Shown: one piece after another, positions 47,604-55,993 of the stretch | Layout: each line of letters starts with the position of its first letter | Numbering within the stretch: position 1 is the first letter of the stretch | Assembly: GCF_004331035.1 (NCBI RefSeq) | Contig: NZ_SJNT01000005.1 | Span: 62,001-126,000, forward strand | DNA: 64,000 nucleotides | Direction: 5' to 3' | From: Acinetobacter sp. ANC 4910 | GTDB taxonomy: Bacteria > Pseudomonadota > Gammaproteobacteria > Pseudomonadales > Moraxellaceae | Notes under the pieces: generated by a model | Databases searched by the model: none | The model's input: the letters and a program-made list of their open reading frames with translations, nothing else | Told to the model about the DNA's origin: nothing | Position numbers and translations under genes: made by a program

Positions 47604-48113
47604 TTAGTGATCTAAGCGGTAATAGCTGTATTGCACATTGGCATTTTTATAAACGGCATAACCTGTCTGTTTAAAATCAGATACCCAACCAGAACCTGAA
47701 TAACCTGCAATATGCCCATAAGTATGACCTTGAGTACGGTCAATAATATAGATATCACCTTTTTTCGGTTGGTCAAAGGATGGACTAATACGACGGTAAC
47801 CGAGTCGTTCTAGTGTATTACCCCAATCTGCGGCAGCAACTGGGTGGCTTTGTACATTTGCACCAGCAGACTGCAACGCAAGACGAATACTTTTGGCACA
47901 TTTCTGGGTACTGGTACGACGCGTAATGCCACTGAGTTTCTGCGTAAATTTATCAATATCAATACGCTGTGCATTGCTCGAAGTATAATTACGACTACGT
48001 TCGGTGTTCATGCGTTTATTATCAGGTTTTTGTTGTGCATTGGAACGAATAATGATTTGTGTTTCGGCAGGAGCATGAACATCACTCATACCCGTATTAA
48101 CATCATAAATCAT
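47604..48113 (-). CDS. CHAP/NlpC-like cysteine peptidase without signal peptide
   Basis: Protein of 169 residues whose second half reads like a papain-fold peptidoglycan amidase or endopeptidase. The catalytic cysteine candidate is in TQKCAKSIRLAL (Cys 72). A GDIYIID strand follows (about 119-125), then histidine in TYGHIAGYSG (His 134) and an acidic residue in WVSDFKQ (Asp 146). The first 65 residues are polar and probably disordered, rich in Asn, Gln and Arg, with no signal peptide or membrane helix. That combination is seen in enzymes delivered by other routes, such as secretion-system effectors or phage lysis proteins; no such cluster is visible here. No immunity-gene candidate is adjacent on its strand. 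Fold assignment is by eye. Confidence 0.6.
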   Translation of the reverse strand: MIYDVNTGMSDVHAPAETQIIIRSNAQQKPDNKRMNTERSRNYTSSNAQRIDIDKFTQKLSGITRRTSTQKCAKSIRLALQSAGANVQSHPVAAADWGNTLERLGYRRISPSFDQPKKGDIYIIDRTQGHTYGHIAGYSGSGWVSDFKQTGYAVYKNANVQYSYYRLDH

Positions 48114-48452
48114 CTTTAAACCTCTAACTTCTTACATCAGACACACAAATCTTCGAGCGCTGATAGTAGCCCGTGAAATTTAATTTTTCAGGCGTAAAAT
48201 GTAAAAAAATATAAATATGTAAACAAAGCGTTGCTAATTGCTTATTTTTACGGCGTTTATGCAATAGATTCTTATCATCTTATTGATTAAATTTTAACCA
48301 ACACCCAAACCTGTATGATTCATCATCTGCGCTACATTTTTATCGTTTCTATCTTATTTTGGGTATAATCGACCGCAGAAATTAGATTTGACTCTGGATG
48401 GATAACTACAAATCTGTAGCAACTTATCCGCCATTTTTTGTTTGAGAATTTT
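48114..48452. promoter_or_regulatory. Divergent intergenic region before thyA
   Basis: About 340 bp without a gene. TATAAT at 48364-48369 is the best -10 candidate for thyA, 83 bp before its start; no good -35 is visible. The upstream half is AT-rich and should carry the promoter of the divergent peptidase-like gene. Confidence 0.45.
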
Positions 48453-49295
48453 ATGAAAACGTATTTAGACCTACTACAACACATCCTCGATCACGGTGGT
48501 GATAAAGGCGACCGTACTGGTACAGGTACGCGCTCGGTATTTGGTCATCAAATGCGTTTTGACCTGAATCAAGGCTTTCCTTTACTGACCACCAAAAAAG
48601 TTCATTTTCGCTCAATTGTGATTGAATTGTTGTGGTTCCTCAAAGGGGATACCAACGTAAAGTATCTACAAGACAACAAAGTCAGCATTTGGGATGAATG
48701 GGCAACCGCAGAACAAACGGCTCGTTTCGGTCGCCCTGAAGGGGAACTCGGTCCTGTCTATGGCCATCAATGGCGAAACTTTGGTGCAACCAAACTCGAA
48801 AATGGACTGTATGCGCGAGATGGTTTTGACCAAATTTCATGGTTGATCAATGAAATTAAAACCAATCCCAATTCACGCCGCTTAATTGTGTCGGGTTGGA
48901 ATCCACAAGAAGCAGGACAAGTCGCATTACCACCATGCCATACCCTGTTCCAGTTCTTTGTCCAAGATGGCAAATTATCTTGCCAGTTATATCAACGTAG
49001 TGCCGATGTGTTCTTAGGCGTGCCATTTAACATTGCCAGCTATGCCTTACTGACGCATATGGTGGCGCAAGTGTGTGGTTTAGGCGTTGGCGATTTTGTT
49101 TGGACAGGGGGCGATACGCATCTCTATACCAACCATTTTGAACAAGCCAGACTACAACTGAGCCGTGAACCTTTAGGCCTGTGCCAATTAAAACTAAATC
49201 CTGAAATTCAAGATATCTTCGATTTCAAATTTGAAGACATTGAAATTGTCGGCTATGAGTCACATCCAGGCATTAAAGCTCCTGTAGCGGTATAA
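48453..49295 (+). CDS. thyA: Thymidylate synthase
   Basis: Converts dUMP to dTMP with methylenetetrahydrofolate. The 280-residue protein shows [19 protein letters not shown], the catalytic cysteine in [35 protein letters not shown] and the closing substrate motif [12 protein letters not shown] at 48453 is used; a TTG 15 bp earlier is in frame but gives a non-family N-terminus. folA follows after a terminator, and the product dihydrofolate is the substrate of that enzyme. Confidence 0.97.
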   Translation: MKTYLDLLQHILDHGGDKGDRTGTGTRSVFGHQMRFDLNQGFPLLTTKKVHFRSIVIELLWFLKGDTNVKYLQDNKVSIWDEWATAEQTARFGRPEGELGPVYGHQWRNFGATKLENGLYARDGFDQISWLINEIKTNPNSRRLIVSGWNPQEAGQVALPPCHTLFQFFVQDGKLSCQLYQRSADVFLGVPFNIASYALLTHMVAQVCGLGVGDFVWTGGDTHLYTNHFEQARLQLSREPLGLCQLKLNPEIQDIFDFKFEDIEIVGYESHPGIKAPVAV

Positions 49296-49307
49296 GTCTT
49301 AAGGTCA

Positions 49308-49338
49308 ATGCTTCCTTCAATTTGGAAGCATCTTTTTT
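49308..49338 (+). terminator. Intrinsic terminator between thyA and folA
   Basis: Stem ATGCTTCC / GGAAGCAT with an eight-base loop and CTTTTTT. Confidence 0.88.
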
Positions 49339-49367
49339 CAAAGCATCATTCGTCAGGTAAGTAATTC

Positions 49368-49880
49368 ATGGCATTCCAAAATTTAGAAGTTGTACATGTT
49401 GTAGCAATGGATCAGCAACGTTGTATTGGTAAAGGGAATGATTTGCCTTGGCATATTCCAGCCGATCTCAAGCATTTTAAAGCCATCACGCAAGGTGGTG
49501 TGGTGGTGATGGGACGTAAAACCCTAGAGTCGATGGGACGCACCTTACCCAAGCGTGTGAATTGGGTGATTACCCGTGATCCAGATTGGTCATTTGAAGG
49601 CACCAAAGTGGCTTATAGTATTGAAGATGCACTAAGCCAAGCGGTTTCAGATGTACAAGCCTCAGAAAAACCTGAGAGCATTTTTATTATTGGCGGTGGC
49701 GAAATCTTTAAGCAAACCATGACTATTGCAGACCGTCTGGAATTGACCCATGTTGAACTTGATGTACAAGGCGATGCATATTATCCTGAAATTCCAGCTG
49801 AATTTAAAAAAGTAAGCTCAGAAAAACAACAAGATGAAAATACTGGGATTGTATTTGAGTTTGCAACCTATACCAAATAA
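49368..49880 (+). CDS. folA: Dihydrofolate reductase
   Basis: NADPH-dependent reduction of dihydrofolate, the target of trimethoprim. The 170-residue protein has VVAMDQQRCIGKGNDLPWHIPADLKHFK, with the usual active-site Asp-containing helix, VVVMGRKTLESMG, IFIIGGGEIFKQTM and LELTHVELDVQGDAYYPEI. It lies after thyA; a terminator separates them but partial read-through is plausible. The ATG has AGGTAAG upstream. Confidence 0.97.
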   Translation: MAFQNLEVVHVVAMDQQRCIGKGNDLPWHIPADLKHFKAITQGGVVVMGRKTLESMGRTLPKRVNWVITRDPDWSFEGTKVAYSIEDALSQAVSDVQASEKPESIFIIGGGEIFKQTMTIADRLELTHVELDVQGDAYYPEIPAEFKKVSSEKQQDENTGIVFEFATYTK

Positions 49881-49903
49881 CCCTTCACAATGAGTGGCTG
49901 AGC

Positions 49904-50941
49904 ATGCAGCAAAAAGGATCAGGTACATTGTTGTTCAAAACGCTGCAATGGCTGATCCACTGTATTTTCAGCCTGTTTGTACTGTTATCTTCAATTTGGC
50001 TGTGCCTCGCGCTCTGGATTCAGCAGCCTATTCACCCTATTGTGACCTATGCCCTAATTTTAGCGTGGGCTTGCTTTTCTCTGAGTATCTTAGACATTTA
50101 TTTTAGCCAGCATCTCATCAGTCGTAATAAAGATATTTTGCTGTATATGTTCGGCTTTGTTTTGGCACTGGGTTGGTACTTTGGCTTAGAAGCTCGACAA
50201 GACCGTGATTGGAACCCTGAAGTCTCGCGTCTGCTGAGTTATCAAATTAACGGGCATCAAGTCACTTTACACAATGTTCGAGACTTTCACTGGCATGCCG
50301 ATGGCAGTTATAGCGCTGCATGGCAAACGCGAGTTTTAGATTTAAATCAAATTACAGGGGTTAATATTATTGCCTCTTATTGGACGGGCCCACAGATTGC
50401 CCATACTTTGGTCAGTTTTGATTTTTCCGATGCGGACCCACTTACATTTTCCATCGAAATTCGTAAAGAAAAAGGCGAAGAGTTTTCAGCAATCGGGGGA
50501 TTTTTTCGAAAATATGAACTGAATTTAGTGGCGTCCAATGAAACCGACATCATTTACACCCGTAGCAATATTCGCCATGAGCAAGTCTATTTTTTCCCCA
50601 CTAAGATGTCAAAAGCACAAAGCCAAGCCCTGTTTCTTGAATATCTGAACAAAGCCAGTGAATTGGCGCAACAACCCAAATGGTATAATACACTCAGCAG
50701 TAACTGCACCACGCTGGTGTTTGACATGATTCAAGAAGTTACGCAAAAACCGCTGCCTGTAGATTATCGCCTATTGGCTTCAGGTTATTTACCCAATTAT
50801 CTCTACGATTTAAATGCAATTTCACACAGTTACAGTATGCGGGAATGGTATCGTCAAGCGCATGTAAACCCAAAGGTAAAATCTTTAAATTCAATCCAAA
50901 ATTATTCTCATGCCATTCGGCAAGGATTACCGAATCATTAA
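49904..50941 (+). CDS. DUF4105 membrane protein
   Basis: Protein of 345 residues with three hydrophobic helices in the first 105 residues, then a periplasmic domain that matches DUF4105 (the N-terminal part of Lnb-type proteins). Seen are ARQDRDWNPEVSRL, HWHADGSYSAAWQTR and the core YNTLSSNCTTLVFDMIQEV, whose NCTT cysteine is the likely catalytic residue of this papain-like fold. The natural substrate is not known. It starts 23 bp after folA, so it may share a transcript with it. Confidence 0.82.
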   Translation: MQQKGSGTLLFKTLQWLIHCIFSLFVLLSSIWLCLALWIQQPIHPIVTYALILAWACFSLSILDIYFSQHLISRNKDILLYMFGFVLALGWYFGLEARQDRDWNPEVSRLLSYQINGHQVTLHNVRDFHWHADGSYSAAWQTRVLDLNQITGVNIIASYWTGPQIAHTLVSFDFSDADPLTFSIEIRKEKGEEFSAIGGFFRKYELNLVASNETDIIYTRSNIRHEQVYFFPTKMSKAQSQALFLEYLNKASELAQQPKWYNTLSSNCTTLVFDMIQEVTQKPLPVDYRLLASGYLPNYLYDLNAISHSYSMREWYRQAHVNPKVKSLNSIQNYSHAIRQGLPNH

Positions 50942-51051
50942 TTTTTCACCACACACTCAAATACGCCAGAATAAATACGATATTCAACTGGAAATTTAAA
51001 CATAGTTTGTTTATAAATTAAAAATAAAGTTAAAAAAACTGGAAATACAAC

Positions 51052-51507
51052 ATGTTAAAAAAAACTTTAAGTGTTGCCCTACTCGGGTCTGCATTGCTTT
51101 TTGCAGGCTGTCAATCCACTCCAAGCTCCTCTGCTGCTGAGGTCAATAGTTTAAAAATGCTTCAAAACCGCACCTGGATTGCGACTCAAATTGGAGCTCA
51201 AAGCATTAAAACCAATCCAAGTGCCCGTAATATTCCAGCACTACAGTTCGATGAAGCAACTCAACGTGTTTCTGGTGCAGATGGTTGTAACCGTCTGATG
51301 GGAAGCTATCAAGCGACAGGTGACACGCTGGTATTTTCACAAATGGCTTCGACCAAAATGGCGTGTATTGATAACACCATTCCGAATCAATTCAGCACCG
51401 CACTAGCGAACGTGACCAATTATCAAGTGTATAACAACACGCTCAAGTTACTGGATCGTCATGGCAATCTATTAATTGAATTTACCAGAGCAAAACAACC
51501 GCGTTAG
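51052..51507 (+). CDS. META-domain lipoprotein (HslJ-like)
   Basis: Outer-membrane or periplasmic lipoprotein of 151 residues. The lipobox is LLFAGCQS (Cys about 20). The META domain runs from [12 protein letters not shown] to the end and includes [44 protein letters not shown], the family signature with G-x-x-G-C-N-x-x-x-G-x-Y. HslJ homologues are linked to stress tolerance and novobiocin resistance in E. coli; a role here is inference. Confidence 0.9.
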   Translation: MLKKTLSVALLGSALLFAGCQSTPSSSAAEVNSLKMLQNRTWIATQIGAQSIKTNPSARNIPALQFDEATQRVSGADGCNRLMGSYQATGDTLVFSQMASTKMACIDNTIPNQFSTALANVTNYQVYNNTLKLLDRHGNLLIEFTRAKQPR

Positions 51508-51521
51508 TTTTTCTTGATCGG

Positions 51522-51544
51522 GGTCTGTATTACAGACCTTTTTC
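51522..51544 (+). terminator. Intrinsic terminator of the META lipoprotein gene
   Basis: Stem GGTCTG / CAGACC with a five-base loop followed by TTTTT. Confidence 0.85.
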
Positions 51545-51623
51545 ATTTTTACAACCAACATTACATCTGTGTGCCACAAAATTCGCTTATCGTGGTCATT
51601 CATATTCAAAAGAGGAAAAATTC

Positions 51624-52148
51624 ATGCAACAAGCATTATTGGGTGGAGGCTGCTTTTGGTGTGTCGAAGCAGTATTTCTTCAATTAAAAGGCGTGACTCG
51701 AGTGGTCAGTGGGTATGCAGGTGGCATCACTGAAAATCCGAGCTATGAAGACATCTGTCGAGGAGATACAGGACATGCCGAAGTGATTCTAATCGACTTC
51801 GATGAAAGCCAAATTCAATACTCGCAATTGCTTGAAGTATTTTTTGCTACGCATGACCCAACCACGTTAAACCGCCAAGGCAATGATATTGGTACGCAAT
51901 ATCGCTCAGTGATTTATTACTTCAACCCAGAGCAGCAACAAGCAGCAGAACGAATCATTCAGGAATTAAAAGCCCAAGGCATCAATATTGTCACTGAAGT
52001 GCCCCCTGCACCACAGTTTTACCCTGCCGAAGAGTATCATCAAAATTACTTTGCTCGGAATCCGACTCAAGGTTACTGTAATTTTGCCATTCCGCCGAAA
52101 CTTTTAAAACTGCACAGCAAGTTCCAAGCACTGCTGAAAACTGAATAA
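51624..52148 (+). CDS. msrA: Peptide methionine sulfoxide reductase A
   Basis: Repairs oxidised methionine (S-sulfoxide) in proteins. The 174-residue protein has the catalytic [12 protein letters not shown] near the N-terminus (Cys about 10), [48 protein letters not shown] and [12 protein letters not shown]. No signal peptide, so it acts in the cytoplasm. AGAGGAAA ribosome site precedes ATG. A terminator follows. Confidence 0.97.
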   Translation: MQQALLGGGCFWCVEAVFLQLKGVTRVVSGYAGGITENPSYEDICRGDTGHAEVILIDFDESQIQYSQLLEVFFATHDPTTLNRQGNDIGTQYRSVIYYFNPEQQQAAERIIQELKAQGINIVTEVPPAPQFYPAEEYHQNYFARNPTQGYCNFAIPPKLLKLHSKFQALLKTE

Positions 52149-52159
52149 GTCAGCAATAA

Positions 52160-52184
52160 AAAAGCGACCAATATGGTCGCTTTT
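52160..52184. terminator. Bidirectional terminator between msrA and exbD
   Basis: Stem AAAAGCGACC / GGTCGCTTTT with a five-base loop and A/T flanks, between convergent genes. Confidence 0.93.
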
Positions 52185-52200
52185 ATCGCATCATCAATGC

Positions 52201-52605
52201 TTAATTTTCACTGACAAAAGCAATATCACTGAGTCCGGCTTCACTCGCACGTGACATCACTTGTGCAACAGTATCATAACGTGATTCTTTATCTGCACGT
52301 AACTGTACGGTTGGCTTCTGTGCGGCTTGACCTGCCTCATTAAAACGAGTCTGCAACTCATCTAGACTAATAATTTGGTCATTCCACGCCACTTCACCAT
52401 TGGCATTAATACTGACTGTAATTGCTTCAGGCGGTGGATTAACAATATCCGCAGTGGTTTTTGGCAAGGTTAATGGAATTGATGGGTTGGCAACGGTCGC
52501 AGTCACCAAAAAGATGATCATCAATACCAACATAATATCGATGAGCGGAATGAGATTCATCTCATTCATGCCCGAATCGTTGTCTTCACCCAATTGAAAA
52601 GCCAT
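52201..52605 (-). CDS. exbD: ExbD, TonB-complex subunit
   Basis: Inner-membrane partner of ExbB and TonB. Of 134 residues, a single helix near the N-terminus (NLIPLIDIMLVLMIIFLVTATV) carries the proton-handling aspartate in PLIDIMLV. The periplasmic domain follows (STSL-type SINANGEVAWNDQ...LRADKESRYDTVAQVM). Its start overlaps the exbB stop by one base, so translation is coupled. Last gene of the tonB-exbB-exbD operon. Confidence 0.95.
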   Translation of the reverse strand: MAFQLGEDNDSGMNEMNLIPLIDIMLVLMIIFLVTATVANPSIPLTLPKTTADIVNPPPEAITVSINANGEVAWNDQIISLDELQTRFNEAGQAAQKPTVQLRADKESRYDTVAQVMSRASEAGLSDIAFVSEN

Positions 52606-53228
52606 TAAGCTTGACCTCCAACTAAACCTTGTTGTGTCGCTTTCACTTCAACTTTTTGCGTTGTTGTTTCTTGCTGCAACATGGTATCAATCAATAAGCT
52701 GTGTGCTTGATCTTGCAGTTCATTTGACAAAGTACGGTTGGCACGTACACAAATGTTGTACGCCAATACCGCAGGAATCGCAACGGCTAAACCTAAACCC
52801 GTCATGATCAGGGCTTCACCTACAGGGGTTGCCACTTGAGCTAAACCTGCTTGACCACTTTTACCAACAGCAACCAGAGCGTGGAAAATTCCCCAAACCG
52901 TACCAAATAAACCAACGAAAGGACCAATCGAAGCAATTGTACCTAAAACAGAGATTCCTTTTTCTGCATTGGCTTTTTCTACAGAAATTTGACGCAATAG
53001 CGCTTGTTCTGCAACTGCTTTACGCTGTTCAAAACTTAGAGGTGCCAATTTCGCTTTCAGCTTAGTGAGTGCTGCTGCAAGTTGAGCATGTGCTTGTTGT
53101 TTAAGTTGGCGTGTGCCCATCAGACGTAAAATAAAAATCGTCCATGTTGCGATAGACATTGCCAATAATACGAAATACAGGGTTTTACTCACCGCATCCG
53201 CATGTTGCCAATAAACTGAAAAGTTCAT
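52605..53228 (-). CDS. exbB: ExbB, TonB-complex proton channel subunit
   Basis: MotA/TolQ/ExbB-family membrane protein of 207 residues that forms the pentameric channel powering TonB. The first helix is near 10-33. The second and third (about 125-150 and 160-185) carry the conserved GLFGTVWGIFHALVAVGKSGQA, ATPVGEALIMTGLGLAVAIPAVLAYN. ATG at 53228 has TAGGAGTT upstream. It lies 19 bp after tonB. Confidence 0.96.
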   Translation of the reverse strand: MNFSVYWQHADAVSKTLYFVLLAMSIATWTIFILRLMGTRQLKQQAHAQLAAALTKLKAKLAPLSFEQRKAVAEQALLRQISVEKANAEKGISVLGTIASIGPFVGLFGTVWGIFHALVAVGKSGQAGLAQVATPVGEALIMTGLGLAVAIPAVLAYNICVRANRTLSNELQDQAHSLLIDTMLQQETTTQKVEVKATQQGLVGGQA

Positions 53229-53247
53229 ACTCGAACTCCTAAAATAG

Positions 53248-54021
53248 TTAGCCGTTAGGATTCAATGTCAATTCAAATGGTTGTTGTGCTCGAATAGGGT
53301 AAGCAACTCCATTTTCCTTGTACGGTTTGAATTTTGCATTACGCACAGAGCGTAAAATCTTTTCATCTAAAGCGGAAACACCTGTCGACTTGGTCACACG
53401 CGCATTAGTAATTTTGCCCTTCTCATCGGCCTCAATGAGGATGATGATGCTACGGGTCTCACCCTTTAAGTCACTATTGCTATAACTTGGCTTTGGCGAA
53501 CGACTCCATTGCACCCCTGAACCACCAATTGAAACACTTTTGGTTGTTGGTGTTGGTGCAGCTTTCTCCACCACAGGCTGAGCCACAGGTGCAGGTCTAC
53601 TCACTACTTTGGTTTCGACCACTGGAGTACTCACCACGGCTGGTTTCTGCGGCTGTACGGTAGGCTGTGTAACAGGTTTGACAGTTTCTGCTTTTTTAAC
53701 TTGTTGAACTTTTTCCACCTTCTTCGGAGGTTGTGGCTGAGGTTTTTCCACCACTTTTACTTCCTTTACTTCTTTTGGCTTTGGCTGTTCTTTTTTCGGT
53801 TCAGCTTTCGGCTTTGGCGGTAAAGGCTTTGGTTGTTCTTGAATTTTGACAAATCGTACTTTTAATGGCTCTTTTTCCACTTTAGGGAGTTCAGGCGCTT
53901 TCATTTGGCTGACCGCCCACAATACCCCAACATGCCCAATGGCAACTGCAATTAAGGCTGAGATGATTTTCTTTTTCATCGGATTAGGAGCTTGCATAGC
54001 GGGGGTAGAAATTTGACTCAT
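53248..54021 (-). CDS. tonB: TonB energy-transducing protein
   Basis: Transmits proton-motive force to outer-membrane receptors such as the PiuA-like one in this window. The 257 residues have an N-terminal membrane helix (IISALIAVAIGHVGVLWAV) and a long Pro/Lys-rich spacer with KP and EP repeats (about 50-150) that spans the periplasm. The C-terminal TonB domain has GETRSIIILIEADEKGKITNARVTKSTGVSALDEKILRSVRNAKF and the closing YPIRAQQPFELTL. First gene of the operon; a Fur-like site lies about 100 bp upstream. Confidence 0.95.
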   Translation of the reverse strand: MSQISTPAMQAPNPMKKKIISALIAVAIGHVGVLWAVSQMKAPELPKVEKEPLKVRFVKIQEQPKPLPPKPKAEPKKEQPKPKEVKEVKVVEKPQPQPPKKVEKVQQVKKAETVKPVTQPTVQPQKPAVVSTPVVETKVVSRPAPVAQPVVEKAAPTPTTKSVSIGGSGVQWSRSPKPSYSNSDLKGETRSIIILIEADEKGKITNARVTKSTGVSALDEKILRSVRNAKFKPYKENGVAYPIRAQQPFELTLNPNG

Positions 54022-54123
54022 TAGAATCTGTGACCTAAAAGAAGCGACTGCTCACGACAGTTTAATCGTGGATTTAACAATCAAGCTCATCGGTTAGTAC
54101 AATTAAAGTATCGCAATAATAAA

Positions 54124-54138
54124 TGAGAAGTGTTTTCA
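54124..54138 (-). promoter_or_regulatory. Candidate Fur site upstream of tonB
   Basis: TGAGAAGTGTTTTCA, read on the minus strand as TGAAAACACTTCTCA, fits the 7-1-7 Fur motif TGATAATnATTATCA at 10 of 14 scored positions. It lies about 103 bp from the tonB start, in AT-rich sequence that suits a promoter. Confidence 0.45.
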
Positions 54139-54188
54139 TTTGCAACTATTAATTTCACTGTTTTAATGAGTTTTTTGAATCAAAATAA

Positions 54189-54219
54189 AAAAAGGACCGT
54201 TAAAAAACTGGTCCTTTTT
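54189..54219 (-). terminator. Intrinsic terminator of purU
   Basis: Stem AAAAAGGACC / GGTCCTTTTT with an 11-base loop, followed on the minus strand by T-rich sequence. Confidence 0.92.
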
Positions 54220-54237
54220 CGCATAGGCTGAAAATAG

Positions 54238-55104
54238 TTATTGGAAAACAACTGTTTTATTGCCATCGACAATAATGCGGTCTTCTAAATGCCATTTTAC
54301 TGCACGTGCCAAAACATTACGTTCAACGTCTTGACCCAATTCACGCAATTGCTCAACGGTAAAGTCATGGTTCACACGCTCAACATCCTGCTCAATAATT
54401 GGACCTTGGTCTAAATCAGCAGTCACATAATGAGCCGTAGCGCCAATCAGCTTCACGCCTTTCTCATGTGCTTGTTTGTATGGATTTGCCCCGACAAAAG
54501 CAGGTAAGAACGAATGGTGAATATTGATGATTTTCATTTCCCAGTGCTTCACAAACTCTTCATCCAGAATTTGCATATAACGCGCTAAAACAAGTAAATC
54601 ATTGCCTTGCATCAATTCATCAATTTTGGCGTAGGCTTCGCGTTTGTTTTCTTTAGTCACTGGAACCACTTCAAACGGAATGCCGAAGTTTTCCACAGCT
54701 TCACGTAAATCAGGATGATTCGAAACAACCTTAGTGATTTCACATGGTAAGCCGCCACGCGCATGACGCCATAACAATTCAAGTAAAGCGTGGTCGACTT
54801 TAGAGACTAAAATACCCACTTTTTTCACATCGCTAACCAAGGTCAAACGCCATTGCATGGCGTAGCGCTCTGCAACGTTTACCGCAAAAGTTTGGATCAA
54901 GCTTTCTTTGCGTGTTTGCAAATGGTCTAATTCAAACTCAACACGCATGAAATAACGCCCGCCCGAAGCTTCCGTTGCGTATTGATCAAGTGCGGTAATA
55001 TTTGCTCCCTGATGATACAAAAAGCTCGATACAGCCTGCACGATCCCCGGCTTATCTTCACAAGTAATCAGTAAGCGCGCTGTGTTAGCAGTTGTCATGT
55101 TCAT
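54238..55104 (-). CDS. purU: Formyltetrahydrofolate deformylase
   Basis: Hydrolyses 10-formyltetrahydrofolate to formate and tetrahydrofolate, balancing one-carbon pools and supplying formate for purine synthesis. The 288-residue protein has an N-terminal ACT domain (LLITCEDKPGIVQAVSSFLY, the ligand-sensing part). The formyltransferase-type catalytic domain follows, with NIHHSFLPAFVGANPYKQA, GATAHYVTADLDQGPIIEQD (the catalytic histidines and aspartate) and ARYMQIL. Monocistronic. A second ATG at 55098 is a possible start. Confidence 0.96.
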   Translation of the reverse strand: MNMTTANTARLLITCEDKPGIVQAVSSFLYHQGANITALDQYATEASGGRYFMRVEFELDHLQTRKESLIQTFAVNVAERYAMQWRLTLVSDVKKVGILVSKVDHALLELLWRHARGGLPCEITKVVSNHPDLREAVENFGIPFEVVPVTKENKREAYAKIDELMQGNDLLVLARYMQILDEEFVKHWEMKIINIHHSFLPAFVGANPYKQAHEKGVKLIGATAHYVTADLDQGPIIEQDVERVNHDFTVEQLRELGQDVERNVLARAVKWHLEDRIIVDGNKTVVFQ

Positions 55105-55184
55105 GTTGGTTCTTGTTACACCTAATTTAAATAGCCGAGTATTCTAGCGCGTTTTACACGCTGACTAAATAGCTGGTTTCAGCT

Positions 55185-55877
55185 TCAATTGTTTTTCGCA
55201 AGTGAGAGACTGGCAAATAGCTCTGAAGGGCCAAAACTTTCCAGTAATCGCTCATAGGTTTCACGGCTTTCGCCACGCAAATAAGCCCCCTCAAGGAACA
55301 CCATTTGACGTAAGGCTTGCCAAACCCACTTTTCTTCCAGATGGTTAGAGTCACTGATGTGCCCCGACATATATAAGAAGTTGGTCCAGTTGGTCAGTAC
55401 AATCCACAAATTAATGACCAAGGCCTCAATTTCTGAAGACGTCATTTGCATTAAACCTGCATCTACAAAGGCTTGATAAATTTTCTGGCCTTGTTGCATG
55501 ACCTGCCCCGCAAAACGTGGGTACATTTTGCGAAAATCTTCATTATTTTCAACCAAATGGTAAACATCTCGATGCAAAAAGCGATAAGCCCACAACTGGT
55601 TACTTAAGACTTGGAAATAACTAATTTTGTCATTTACGTCCAAAGCACGATCATCAGGTAATGCGAGCATTTCCAGTGTTTCTTTCTGGTACTGCTCCAT
55701 CAACTCTTTAATAATTTCGTTTTTATTGCGAAAGTGGTAATACAAATTGCCTGGGCTCATCCCCAATTCAGCAGCAATATGATTGGTCGTGACCGAGCGT
55801 TCACCACGTTCATTAAACAACTGCAAACTCAATTGCAAAATGCGTTCTTTGGTTTTCACCGTTTTGGAGTGAGACAT
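55185..55877 (-). CDS. TetR-family transcriptional regulator
   Basis: Regulator of 230 residues. The N-terminal helix-turn-helix is ILQLSLQLFNERGERSVTTNHIAAELGMSPGNLYYHFRNKNEII (about 13-57), with the canonical TTNHIAAELGMSPGNLYYHF signature. The C-terminal ligand-binding helices (about 75-220) include a hydrophobic pocket typical of regulators of lipid- or aldehyde-type ligands. It is divergent from the aldehyde dehydrogenase gene, with a perfect 20-bp palindrome between, so it probably represses that gene and itself. Confidence 0.92.
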   Translation of the reverse strand: MSHSKTVKTKERILQLSLQLFNERGERSVTTNHIAAELGMSPGNLYYHFRNKNEIIKELMEQYQKETLEMLALPDDRALDVNDKISYFQVLSNQLWAYRFLHRDVYHLVENNEDFRKMYPRFAGQVMQQGQKIYQAFVDAGLMQMTSSEIEALVINLWIVLTNWTNFLYMSGHISDSNHLEEKWVWQALRQMVFLEGAYLRGESRETYERLLESFGPSELFASLSLAKNN

Positions 55878-55902
55878 CCTAAAGTAACCATATATTCAAT
55901 GG

Positions 55903-55955
55903 GTTAGAAAACTAACACAGTAAGTGACTTGACTATTTAGAGCATTTGCTCTAAA
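55903..55955. promoter_or_regulatory. Candidate operators between TetR and aldehyde dehydrogenase genes
   Basis: Two perfect inverted repeats: GTTAG-AAAA-CTAAC (55903-55916) and TTTAGAGCATTTGCTCTAAA (55936-55955, nine-base arms, two-base centre). The second has the size and symmetry of a TetR-type operator, and both lie in the promoter gap of a divergent pair. Confidence 0.65.
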
Positions 55956-55993
55956 AAATTAATTATCCGCTTTAATGTAACTGGTAACGCGTC

